A stretch of 5,916 nt of DNA from G026625185 sp035256645 (GCA_035256645.1 DATEXU010000262.1:1-5916), one strand, 5' to 3'; shown: positions 1 through 5,718, counted from the first letter of the stretch. A program made the numbers and translations. The notes: generated from the sequence alone by a model not told the origin.

Positions 1-9
1 ACCCGTGTG

Positions 10-29
10 AAACCCTTCTAACGGGGTTT
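10..29. repeat. Small inverted repeat (hairpin) at left edge
   Basis: AAACCC at 10-15 and GGGTTT at 24-29 form a perfect 6-bp stem with an 8-base loop. No T-run follows on either strand, so it is not a convincing terminator. Read leftward it lies in the leader made by the promoter at 57-84, so it could be a leader hairpin or the edge of a dispersed repeat cut off by the window. Confidence 0.4.
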
Positions 30-56
30 AGATCAAAAACAGCTTATAAATTCCAA

Positions 57-84
57 ACTATACCTAAATTTTTAATATTTTCAA
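57..84 (-). promoter_or_regulatory. Leftward sigma70-type promoter (TTGAAA-N16-TATAGT)
   Basis: On the minus strand TTGAAA (79-84) and TATAGT (57-62) are separated by 16 bases. Both hexamers are close to consensus. The site sits just past the stop codon of the nagZ-like gene and points out of the window, so it would start transcription near position 50 for an unseen gene or RNA to the left. The setting is A+T-rich, so a chance match is possible. Confidence 0.45.
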
Positions 85-96
85 TAGAAAAACTCT

Positions 97-1647
97 TTAC
101 TTCGTAATGGGCAGTTTGCCTGATGCGGAGATGTCTCCGGCGAGAACCTTGATTGCCGCCTCAATCTGGACTTTGCGATACCCATAGGTTATGAGCGTGG
201 TTAGATCATTATCCAGAAGATGCACATCAAAAGGATTTCGAAGCAAAATGAAGATAGTATTCTGGGGACGGGTTTTCAATGTTTCGAGAAGAAGCTTCTG
301 GCCAGAGTAAAATTTGGCATTAAAAATGAACGCCAGAATCAGTTCAGCTTTTTTCGCTTCCTTGCCGGCTTTTTCAACCTCTTCTTGAGTAGGATCTAAA
401 GAAACAAAGTCGGTTTTGATTGCTCCTGAGAATCTGTCCTGGAGAGTCTTTACAATAAAATTACTTTTTCCTGCTTCAAAACCATCTTCAATTGACTCAA
501 GCTTTGCGAGAACAGGAATGATCGCGTAGATGGTATCCATTCGACCAGGTTTGATAGGTACGAATGCTTGGCCTCGAATGAGGGTGATAGATTGTTCGGC
601 AATCTTTTTAGCCAGGGTTGTGGAGGCAAAAGAAGTGTTTTGAACGTCCTGATACTGATGCACGTGACAAAAGTTTCTTAATCGTTGGATCCTTTCGAGC
701 GAATCTTCCATGCCTGACAAAATATCTTTATCCTGTTCACAAGCGGTAATGAGACTTTGTGAGGCTGAACATTGTTTTTCATAATCGCTGCAAATTAGCA
801 CCATATCATGACCGGCCTGGATGGTTTTAACCACTGCTTCTGCAAAGGGGAAAAATTTCGTTATCGCCCCCATCTCCAAATCATCAGAAAAGATTATCCC
901 CTCAAACCCCAGCTTTTGCCGCAAATAATCGGTTATTAATTCTTGGGAAAACGTTGCCGGGACCTCATCAACGCCAGGAAGGTTAGAATAGATGACGTGT
1001 GAGGACATAACTCCCTTAACTCCGTTTTTGACGCATTCACGAAAAGGAATAAGATGGAGGTTATTCATCTCGTCCCAGGAAAGGTCAACTTTGGGCAGGT
1101 CAAAATGGGCGTCTTTGCTGGCCTCTCCCTTTCCGGGAAAGTGCTTTACTACTGCGCCTACACCGCGTGATTGGGTTCCCTGAACCAAACTTACTCCTAA
1201 TTCGGCTACCTTGTGAGGATCCCCCCCCAGAGAACGGATGGTTATGCCCGGGTTATCAGGGTTGGTCGCCACATCAACCACCGGTGCAAGATTAATATCA
1301 AAACCGATTGATTTAATTTCCTGGGCGGTTAAGGCGCCCTGTTGATATGCCAATTCAGGAGATCCAACTGCGCCCAGCGCCATATTCCCCGGCATTATCG
1401 TAACCTCTCGGAAGAACCGAACAACCAAACCTCCTTCTTGATCAATGGCAAGAAGGGGAGGGGGGGTAACTTCTTTTTTGATTTCTCTGATAAAGTTTTT
1501 TACTTGAGCCCGGTTCTCGATGTTCCGGGAAAACAAAATTACTCCACCGGGTGCAATTTCCTTCAGATGAGCGCGGGTTTCTTCATCAAGAGAAGTTCCC
1601 CGGATACCGATCATGAGTCGCTGGCCGATTTTTGATCGCAAATTCAT
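97..1647 (-). CDS. nagZ: Beta-N-acetylhexosaminidase, glycoside hydrolase family 3 (NagZ type)
   Basis: Predicted 516-residue cytoplasmic enzyme. NagZ removes non-reducing N-acetylglucosamine from GlcNAc-anhydroMurNAc muropeptides in cell-wall recycling. Residues 1-345 carry the GH3 barrel: DQEGG at 69-73 followed by R77 (sugar binding), PGNMALGA at 86-93, then KHFPGKGE at 168-175 leading to the D179-x-H181 dyad, which is the acid/base of NagZ enzymes. SDDLEMGA follows at 254-261, with D255 as the expected nucleophile. Residues about 346-516 form the second GH3 alpha/beta domain, ending in SGKLPITK, as in two-domain Bacillus-type NagZ rather than the short one-domain enterobacterial form. No signal peptide or membrane span is seen. 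The frame stays open up to an ATG at 1758, but the extra 37 residues (Cys-containing, unlike GH3 N-termini) look spurious. The enzyme begins naturally at MNLRSKIGQRLMIG, and a -10-like TATAGT at 1681-1686 would place the mRNA start inside that extension. No clear Shine-Dalgarno is seen at either start. The exact substrate (muropeptide or other GlcNAc glycoside) is inferred from the family. Confidence 0.93.
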   Translation of the reverse strand: MNLRSKIGQRLMIGIRGTSLDEETRAHLKEIAPGGVILFSRNIENRAQVKNFIREIKKEVTPPPLLAIDQEGGLVVRFFREVTIMPGNMALGAVGSPELAYQQGALTAQEIKSIGFDINLAPVVDVATNPDNPGITIRSLGGDPHKVAELGVSLVQGTQSRGVGAVVKHFPGKGEASKDAHFDLPKVDLSWDEMNNLHLIPFRECVKNGVKGVMSSHVIYSNLPGVDEVPATFSQELITDYLRQKLGFEGIIFSDDLEMGAITKFFPFAEAVVKTIQAGHDMVLICSDYEKQCSASQSLITACEQDKDILSGMEDSLERIQRLRNFCHVHQYQDVQNTSFASTTLAKKIAEQSITLIRGQAFVPIKPGRMDTIYAIIPVLAKLESIEDGFEAGKSNFIVKTLQDRFSGAIKTDFVSLDPTQEEVEKAGKEAKKAELILAFIFNAKFYSGQKLLLETLKTRPQNTIFILLRNPFDVHLLDNDLTTLITYGYRKVQIEAAIKVLAGDISASGKLPITK

Positions 1648-1680
1648 GATTTTTGTTTCACATTGTTCACATTTGATGAT

Positions 1681-1686
1681 ACTATA
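1681..1686 (-). promoter_or_regulatory. Possible -10 element for nagZ
   Basis: On the minus strand TATAGT lies within the A+T-rich run TATAAAATATATAGT, about 34 bases before the chosen start at 1647. No good -35 is visible at 16-18 bases upstream. It is listed because, if used, it rules out the longer start at 1758. Confidence 0.25.
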
Positions 1687-1765
1687 TATTTTATAAAAGG
1701 GTCGTAGAGTATGCTCGAAAAAAGCATTGGGGAGGCGGAGCTGAAAATAAGATACCATGGTTTTT

Positions 1766-1781
1766 TTGGTTTTAAAACCAA
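1766..1781. promoter_or_regulatory. Perfect 16-bp palindrome, possible operator
   Basis: TTGGTTTTAAAACCAA is a perfect palindrome with no spacer. It lies in the divergent region between the nagZ-like gene and the helicase gene. Its length and symmetry fit a dimeric regulator site. It is not a terminator for the nagZ direction, because a run of A rather than T follows on the minus strand. Its role is not established. Confidence 0.35.
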
Positions 1782-1834
1782 TTAGTTAATCGCTCTTAAT
1801 TTTCTTTTTCTCTTCGCTACCCTTTCAACCTACT

Positions 1835-1969
1835 GTAGTGATTCAGAAATGTCTTTGCTTTATTTGTCATTCCGGGCTTGACCCGGAATCCAGTTTTTTT
1901 GGGCTGGATTCCCGCCTTCGCGGGAATGACGACCTCGGAATTTATGCAAAGAAGTGTTAGACTCACTAC
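1835..1969. repeat. Palindromic intergenic element (REP/MITE-like) with extended arms
   Basis: The core at 1866-1930 is the familiar dispersed palindrome: GTCATTCC (1866-1873) pairs with GGAATGAC (1923-1930). Inside it are hairpins TTCCGGG/CCCGGAA (1870-1876 with 1882-1888) and ATTCCCGC/GCGGGAAT (1908-1915 with 1920-1927), plus an alternative pairing GGAATCCAG/CTGGATTCC (1885-1893 with 1904-1912). Outside the core the symmetry continues: TCTTTGC (1852-1858) with GCAAAGA (1946-1952), and GTAGTGA (1835-1841) with TCACTAC (1963-1969). Those two arm pairs are separated by exactly 10 bases on each side. Core palindromes of this sequence occur in many unrelated bacterial genomes as intergenic repeats, and the reading frame through it gives the well-known spurious peptide WIPAFAGMT. 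The mobility mechanism and the copy number in this genome cannot be judged from one copy. Confidence 0.8.
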
Positions 1970-2014
1970 GCTACCTCATGCCCATAAAGTTTATCGAAAA
2001 CTTGAAATAGAACT

Positions 2015-4333
2015 TTGCCAAAATCAAAATTCCCATCGAAAGAACGAAAATATCGTAAAAACCGTTTTTCTGCCTCAAAAAGGGAAGAAAGAGAACGATT
2101 AACTTCGCTAAAGCTCCATCCCAGTTTAAAGAAAATTTTTGCTCAAATTGGAGTACCATCGGAAACACCATTTCGTCCTGATGATTTCCAATTAGAAGCC
2201 CTCCAAAAATTAAAATTTTCTGATGTATTGGTAAGCGCTCCAACCGGGTCGGGGAAAACCTGGATCGCTTTGGAAGCGATCAAAGAATATCTGAAACAGG
2301 GAATGCGGGTTTGGTACGGAGCCCCGCTCAAGGCGCTCTCAAATTCTAAATACGAAGAATTCACCCATGAGCTGGGCCAGGACAAAGTCGGAATCTTAAC
2401 CGGAGACCGAAAAGAAAACTTTGATGCTCCCGTGGTTGTGGGAACCACGGAAATCCTCCGCAACCAGCTCTATGATGTCATGTATTCTTTAGCTGACCTT
2501 AACATTGACCTGGCAGTGCTCGATGAAGCGCACTATTTAAGTGATCCCGATCGGGGGGTGGTATGGGAAGAAGTTCTGATTTACCTTCCCCACCGGGTTA
2601 AATTATTGCTTCTGTCCGCAACCCTGGAAAATGGGGAAGAAATTGCAAACTGGCTTGCTGAAATTCGTGGTGTTCCCTGTACGGTAGTCAATTCAGACAC
2701 AAGGCCCGTGCCTTTGTTTCCTCTTTTTCTTTTCCCGAATGGGGAGATAACACCACTTTCAGATCGTCGCGGTTTGCTTCCGCAGATAAAAAGTTTTTTA
2801 CAGTCAGACTCCGGTTTGCGGCGGAAAAGAAGGCCGCCAGGTCCTCAGCAGTATGGTGACGTAATAAACCACCTGAGAATTCACAACCTGCTTCCGGCAA
2901 TCTTCTTTCTTACATCTCGAGCGGATTGTGATCAAGCGCTTATGACCTGTGGTCCGGCGCCAAAAAACAGTTTTCAGGAAGAAGAAAGATTTTACGAGGT
3001 ATTAGAAACATTACTCAAGGAGTTCCCCTTTTTACGCGGTCATCGGCAATTACCTGATTTAATTCGTTCTCGCGTGGTCTCCCACCATGCGGGGCAGCTT
3101 CCCCAGTGGAAAATTCTCATCGAAAAAATGATGAACGCGGGCCTCTTAGATGCTATTTTTTCAACTTCCACGGTGGCGGCAGGGGTAAACTTTCCTGCCC
3201 GCACGGTCGCTATTGTTCAAAGTGATCGGTTTAATGGGATTGACTTTTCCCCCTTAACGGCAACCGAGCTTCACCAAATGACCGGAAGGGCCGGGAGAAG
3301 AGGAAAAGATAATATCGGTTTTGCTTTGGTAATACCGGGAACATTTCAAGACCCTTATTTGATTGATACGCTTCTTTCTTCACGACCAGAACCAATCGAA
3401 AGTCAAATTCAAATCAATTTTTCTATGGCACTTAACCTGCTTCTTTCCCATCGTCCTGAAGATATACGGGAATTATTAGACCAATCATTTGCCACTTTTC
3501 AAAATAGAAAATCACAAAAAAAATTAGAAGAAAAATGGGAAAGCCTTTGGGAACGTCTTCGTAAACTTCTTCCCCAAAATCAGTGCGACCTTAAGGATAA
3601 AAATAAAGTAACGGACTTAATCACTCACCGGGAAAAAAGAGAAATGTGCAATGACTGTGTCCATTTCCCACTCTGTTATTCACCGGGGAGGGATCGGGTG
3701 ATGGGACTCATGTCCCGGATGAAAAAACTTTCTCGAAAAATCGAGAAGACTCGTCACTGGCTCTGGCTTGATTTTGAACGTCACCTTGAATTTTTGCACG
3801 ATACCGGTTTTGTAACCGCTGATAAACGTCTCACTTCGGATGGAGTTTGGGCCTCACAATTACGCATTGACCAACCTCTGCTCATCGCTGAGTGTATCCG
3901 CAAGCAAGCATTTGAGGAGGTAAGTCCGGAAATTTTAGCCGGCCTTATTGCTCCCTTTGTGTCTGATAAACCGAAGGAGATAGAGGTTGAGGTGAGAAGA
4001 ATTCCGGAAGCACGGGCTTTAGAAAAAGCCTTTATTGCCATGGTCCTTAAGATCGAGCGCCTCCGGGAAATGACGCTCAGTCAAGGTTTTGCGTCACCGC
4101 CTTTGCAGCTTTGGCCTGCGATCGTCTTATTTGTCTGGGCAAAAGGCTATTCCTGGGATGATCTTTTGGAACTCATCCCGATTGAGGAAGGTGATCTGGT
4201 GATGCTTATCTTAAGGACTGCCGACCACCTTCGACAGGTCATAAACCTGGAAACGACCCACCCCGCGTTAGCAAAAAGAGCTTCTCAAACGCTCCCTTTG
4301 ATTCTCCGAGAGCCGGTAATTTACTACTCATAA
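2015..4333 (+). CDS. Ski2/HelY-like DExH-box helicase with DSHCT C-terminal domain
   Basis: Superfamily 2 ATP-dependent helicase of 772 residues, most likely acting on RNA (turnover or ribosome-associated work, as for Ski2/Mtr4 relatives). Motifs in order: Q-like FQLEAL 58-63; Walker A APTGSGKT 75-82; Ia APLKALSN 103-110; TGD 129-131; TTEILRNQ 144-151; DEAHYLSDPDRGVVWEE 170-186, the Ski2-type motif II; SAT 201-203; motif IV-like FFLTSRADCD 297-306; HHAG 357-360; motif V STVAAGVNFPAR 385-396; and motif VI QMTGRAGRRG 421-430. Residues 530-772 match the layout of the Ski2/Mtr4 C-terminus (winged helix, then DSHCT). A cysteine cluster C545-x2-C548-x5-C554 with H550 sits between helicase core and tail. 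The start is forced: an in-frame TGA lies at 2003-2005, the first ATG is residue 97 (after Walker A), and no other ATG/GTG/TTG precedes Walker A with useful context, so TTG at 2015 is the likely start. No Shine-Dalgarno is seen, suggesting weak initiation. The basic N-terminus (residues 2-28) may bind nucleic acid. Actinobacterial HelY is the nearest named relative, but orthology is not shown. Confidence 0.93.
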   Translation: MPKSKFPSKERKYRKNRFSASKREERERLTSLKLHPSLKKIFAQIGVPSETPFRPDDFQLEALQKLKFSDVLVSAPTGSGKTWIALEAIKEYLKQGMRVWYGAPLKALSNSKYEEFTHELGQDKVGILTGDRKENFDAPVVVGTTEILRNQLYDVMYSLADLNIDLAVLDEAHYLSDPDRGVVWEEVLIYLPHRVKLLLLSATLENGEEIANWLAEIRGVPCTVVNSDTRPVPLFPLFLFPNGEITPLSDRRGLLPQIKSFLQSDSGLRRKRRPPGPQQYGDVINHLRIHNLLPAIFFLTSRADCDQALMTCGPAPKNSFQEEERFYEVLETLLKEFPFLRGHRQLPDLIRSRVVSHHAGQLPQWKILIEKMMNAGLLDAIFSTSTVAAGVNFPARTVAIVQSDRFNGIDFSPLTATELHQMTGRAGRRGKDNIGFALVIPGTFQDPYLIDTLLSSRPEPIESQIQINFSMALNLLLSHRPEDIRELLDQSFATFQNRKSQKKLEEKWESLWERLRKLLPQNQCDLKDKNKVTDLITHREKREMCNDCVHFPLCYSPGRDRVMGLMSRMKKLSRKIEKTRHWLWLDFERHLEFLHDTGFVTADKRLTSDGVWASQLRIDQPLLIAECIRKQAFEEVSPEILAGLIAPFVSDKPKEIEVEVRRIPEARALEKAFIAMVLKIERLREMTLSQGFASPPLQLWPAIVLFVWAKGYSWDDLLELIPIEEGDLVMLILRTADHLRQVINLETTHPALAKRASQTLPLILREPVIYYS

Positions 4334-4355
4334 CGCGAAAAAGAATGCTTCTGAG

Positions 4356-4397
4356 AGCGCGGCACCAGGTGAAGCAAAATAAACTTAAGCGCTTTTT
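4356..4397 (+). terminator. Weak candidate terminator after helicase gene
   Basis: AGCGC (4356-4360) pairs with GCGCT (4389-4393), and the pairing can be extended by A-T and G-T pairs. Five Ts follow the stem. The 28-base loop is long, so this is a poor intrinsic terminator. The longer hairpin at 4438-4486 may serve both strands instead. Confidence 0.25.
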
Positions 4398-4437
4398 GAA
4401 AACAGGACGAGTGTCTTTTCGTTTTTAAAGCAAGAAA

Positions 4438-4486
4438 AAAACAAAATGACTGGACAAAATTTAGAATTTGCCCAGCCATTTGTTTT
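4438..4486 (-). terminator. Long hairpin terminator, strongest in the minus direction
   Basis: An imperfect stem is built from CATTT/AAATG, CCAG/CTGG and TTTG/CAAA blocks (4444-4461 pairing with 4465-4481), with two A-C mismatches, one bulged A and a 3-base loop. The outer AAAAC/GTTTT pairs lengthen it. On the minus strand the stem runs straight into a T-rich tail (4440 down to about 4434), and it starts 27 bases after the stop of the small ORF at 4514-4633. On the plus strand the tail is only TGTTTTG, so plus-strand termination of helicase transcripts is possible but weaker. Confidence 0.6.
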
Positions 4487-4555
4487 GAGGAGGACAATAT
4501 GAGGGTGGAAATATTACGCAGCTCTTTTAAACTTGTCTTTCACTATTTTTTTTAA
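4487..4555 (+). CDS. Possible 18-codon ORF with very strong ribosome binding site
   Basis: GAGGAGG at 4487-4493 is a near-perfect Shine-Dalgarno, 5 bases before an ATG at 4499. The frame encodes MRVEILRSSFKLVFHYFF and stops at TAA 4553-4555. It begins right after the hairpin at 4438-4486, and its last 42 bases are antisense to the 3' end of the small gene at 4514-4633. The peptide resembles nothing I recognise. It may be a real leader or short peptide, an accidental match created by the CCTCCTC on the opposite strand, or part of an antisense RNA. The coordinates given include the ribosome binding site. No promoter specific to it is evident; it could be translated from helicase read-through RNA. 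Confidence 0.3.
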   Translation, partial: EEDNMRVEILRSSFKLVFHYFF

Positions 4556-4633
4556 ATCCTTGAGATCAGCGCTTGATATTAAAACCAATAATGCACTCAA
4601 ACCTATTAAAATTGTTCCTAATACTAATTCCAT
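4514..4633 (-). CDS. Small single-span membrane protein, 39 aa, unknown function
   Basis: The ORF starts with ATG at 4633 and ends with TAA at 4514-4516. An AAAGGAA ribosome binding site lies 6 bases upstream of the ATG. Residues 1-20 (MELVLGTILIGLSALLVLIS) form one hydrophobic helix long enough to span a membrane. Residues 23-39 are highly charged and Lys-rich (DLKDLKKIVKDKFKRAA), likely an amphipathic or cytoplasmic helix. The layout is that of small bacterial membrane proteins, including regulators of larger membrane complexes and type I toxins such as Fst or TxpA relatives. I see no sequence match to any of these. It is monocistronic: a candidate promoter lies at 4730-4757 and a T-tailed hairpin follows at 4438-4486. 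The leader carries a hairpin, AAGATT/AATCTT, at 4654-4659 with 4672-4677. The combination of ribosome binding site, coherent amphiphilic product and terminator makes a real gene likely. A plus-strand mini-ORF overlaps its 3' end. Confidence 0.65.
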   Translation of the reverse strand: MELVLGTILIGLSALLVLISSADLKDLKKIVKDKFKRAA

Positions 4634-4729
4634 GGTAGTTCCTTTTTGCTACAAAGATTAAAAATAAAAAAAATCTTCTAAAATTTACTTGATTTTTTTT
4701 TTGCTTATTTAGTAATTAATGTAAATACT

Positions 4730-4757
4730 TATTTATATAAGAAAGAAAATTGATCAA
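4730..4757 (-). promoter_or_regulatory. Candidate promoter for the 39-aa membrane protein gene
   Basis: On the minus strand TTGATC (4752-4757) and TAAATA (4730-4735) are 16 bases apart, about 97 bases before the ATG at 4633. The match is moderate, and the local A+T richness makes chance hits likely. The dyad at 4768-4787 lies just upstream of it. Confidence 0.3.
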
Positions 4758-4767
4758 TAATTCCCTG

Positions 4768-4787
4768 TCACCACTGTTCAGTGATGA
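4768..4787. promoter_or_regulatory. Dyad, possible operator
   Basis: TCA-C-CACTG-TT-CAGTG-A-TGA reads as an inverted repeat with one C/A mismatch pair and a 2-base centre. It is 10 bases upstream of the candidate -35 of the small-gene promoter. It is one of the few G+C-containing patches in the spacer, which makes it stand out. A regulator is not known. Confidence 0.35.
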
Positions 4788-5057
4788 AAAATTGCAACCT
4801 TTTTAAATACAAAAAATATGCCAAAAAATTATTAATTATAACATATTGGTTTTATTTAAAATAATTTTATGATGATTTATTTTAAAAAATAAAATTTGTT
4901 TCTAATATGAAACAGAAAAAGATAATATATTGAAATATAATGAATAAAATAAAAGTATAAAATTGCGACTAAGTTGCAAATATAAAACATTAATTATAAC
5001 CTTATTCTATGCTTTATTTATTTTTCTTGTTGGTGTGCATAATATTTTAAAAATAAT

Positions 5058-5092
5058 GAGGTTCAGTGATGCTATTCAAAGAAAAAAATTAA
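5058..5092 (+). promoter_or_regulatory. Seven-codon mini-ORF abutting the flavodoxin start
   Basis: GAGG at 5058-5061 sits 7 bases before an ATG at 5069, the best ribosome binding site in the area. The frame reads MLFKEKN and stops at TAA 5090-5092, directly followed by the ATG at 5093 in the same frame. The flavodoxin-like gene itself lacks a good Shine-Dalgarno, so ribosomes may load here and restart at 5093 or 5102. Alternatively the TAA is a mutation or sequencing error in a longer N-terminus, but flavodoxin N-termini do not need these residues. Confidence 0.35.
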
Positions 5093-5572
5093 ATGAATAT
5101 AATGAAGGCTGATATTGTTTTTTTTTCCCGCACCGGAAATACCAGGAAGGTGGTTGATGAAATCTTTCAAACACTTGTGAAGAGTTTGGATGTCAACCTT
5201 ATCGAAATTAAAGCCAAAACAGATTATCCTTATTTTATTTGGCTTTTATTATCATTTCTTCCCAATTTTGGGGTTAAGATTGTGTGTAACGATGTTACTG
5301 TTACTTCAGACTTAGTTTTTATATGCTTTCCCAAATGGACCATAAACTGCCCTCCTGTAACCGCATTCTTGAGACGGGTTAGTTTAACTGAAAAAATGGT
5401 CTATTTAGTTATTACCTATGGCGGGTTTGATGAGAAACGGTACGCTGAAGCTTATCAAAAAAAAATCAAAAAACTATGTAAGGAAGTTAAAGGGGTCCTG
5501 CTGGTAAAAAGAAGTGAAATAAAAAAAGGGAACCTATCTGAAATAAGGAATTGGATTGAAAGGATGTTGTAA
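5093..5572 (+). CDS. Flavodoxin-like protein
   Basis: Predicted 159-residue cytoplasmic protein of the flavodoxin-like fold, likely an FMN-binding electron carrier or small FMN oxidoreductase. The N-terminus is a beta strand followed by the phosphate-binding loop S12-R-T-G-N-T17, in the form IVFFSRTGNT typical of flavodoxins. The second loop region FICFPKWTINCPPVTAFLRR (76-95) matches the 'PxW...PP..FL' pattern of the family, with W82 a candidate for stacking on the flavin. ITYGG at 107-111 fits the third flavin-contacting loop. An unusual hydrophobic patch, YPYFIWLLLSFLPNFG (45-60), precedes strand three. It is too short and too embedded to be a clear membrane span and may be a docking surface. 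The length is within the usual flavodoxin range (about 140-180). The true start could be the ATG at 5102 (MKADIVFF), since neither ATG has a good ribosome binding site. The gene stands alone, with no redox partner beside it to name its role. Confidence 0.8.
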   Translation: MNIMKADIVFFSRTGNTRKVVDEIFQTLVKSLDVNLIEIKAKTDYPYFIWLLLSFLPNFGVKIVCNDVTVTSDLVFICFPKWTINCPPVTAFLRRVSLTEKMVYLVITYGGFDEKRYAEAYQKKIKKLCKEVKGVLLVKRSEIKKGNLSEIRNWIERML

Positions 5573-5585
5573 GGAGTTTAACATC

Positions 5586-5655
5586 AAAAAAAGGCGGAAA
5601 AATTATGCATCCCCTCGTCTTTTATTAGATGGTTTAGCTGATGGGCCTTTTTTTT
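5586..5655 (+). terminator. Possible terminator after the flavodoxin-like gene
   Basis: Eight Ts follow GGGCC at 5643-5655, and AAAAAAAGGC (5586-5595) can pair with GCCTTTTTTT (5645-5654). The loop is about 49 bases with little inner pairing, so the hairpin is not canonical. The T-run position, between a stop codon and a new promoter, supports some termination role. Confidence 0.35.
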
Positions 5656-5679
5656 GAAATCCCTCTCATAAAAAATAGC

Positions 5680-5707
5680 TTGACAAAATACGCCATTGAC
5701 GTATAAT
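5680..5707 (+). promoter_or_regulatory. Consensus sigma70 promoter of the toxin gene with built-in dyad
   Basis: Perfect TTGACA (5680-5685) and TATAAT (5702-5707) are separated by 16 bases. Transcription should start near 5713-5715, only about 4-6 bases before the ATG at 5719. An inverted repeat ATACG (5688-5692) / CGTAT (5700-5704) overlaps the spacer and -10, a suitable place for a toxin-antitoxin repressor to bind. TTGAC also occurs twice (5680-5684 and 5696-5700). Confidence 0.8.
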
Positions 5708-5718
5708 TAAAATATATA

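Larger units (their letters stand above)
4634..5068. other. A+T-rich non-coding spacer
   Basis: This stretch is far more A+T-rich than the flanking genes, and I find no protein-like frame in it on either strand. It holds the leader and possible promoter of the minus-strand small gene, the CACTG-TT-CAGTG dyad at 4768-4787, and two direct repeats: ATTAATTATAAC at 4831-4842 and 4989-5000, and GTTCAGTGATG at 4776-4786 and 5061-5071. The first repeat contains TATAAT on the minus strand, but neither copy has a matching -35. An unrecognised small RNA cannot be excluded. Confidence 0.5.

Noticed and set aside
1..21. Possible C-terminal codons (TRVKPF, stop) of a plus-strand gene
   Set aside because: Six codons are too few to support a gene, and a leftward promoter and hairpin explain the region as well.
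1648..1758. N-terminal extension of the NagZ-like protein
   Set aside because: It does not resemble GH3 N-termini, has no ribosome binding site, and overlaps the -10-like sequence.
1878..2102. 74-codon plus-strand frame containing FLGWIPAFAGMT
   Set aside because: This is the well-known spurious translation of the dispersed GTCATTCC palindrome, and it then runs out of frame into the helicase gene.
4345..4428. 27-codon plus-strand ORF (begins MLLRARHQVK) just after the helicase gene
   Set aside because: It has no proper Shine-Dalgarno, a basic low-complexity product and hairpin sequence inside it; more likely 3' UTR.
4989..5000. TATAAT on the minus strand inside the ATTAATTATAAC repeats (also 4831-4842)
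   Set aside because: Neither copy has a -35-like hexamer at a usable distance; expected often in such A+T-rich DNA.
5603..5627. Short ORF MHPLVFY after the flavodoxin-like gene
   Set aside because: Only seven codons, without a ribosome binding site at the right distance.
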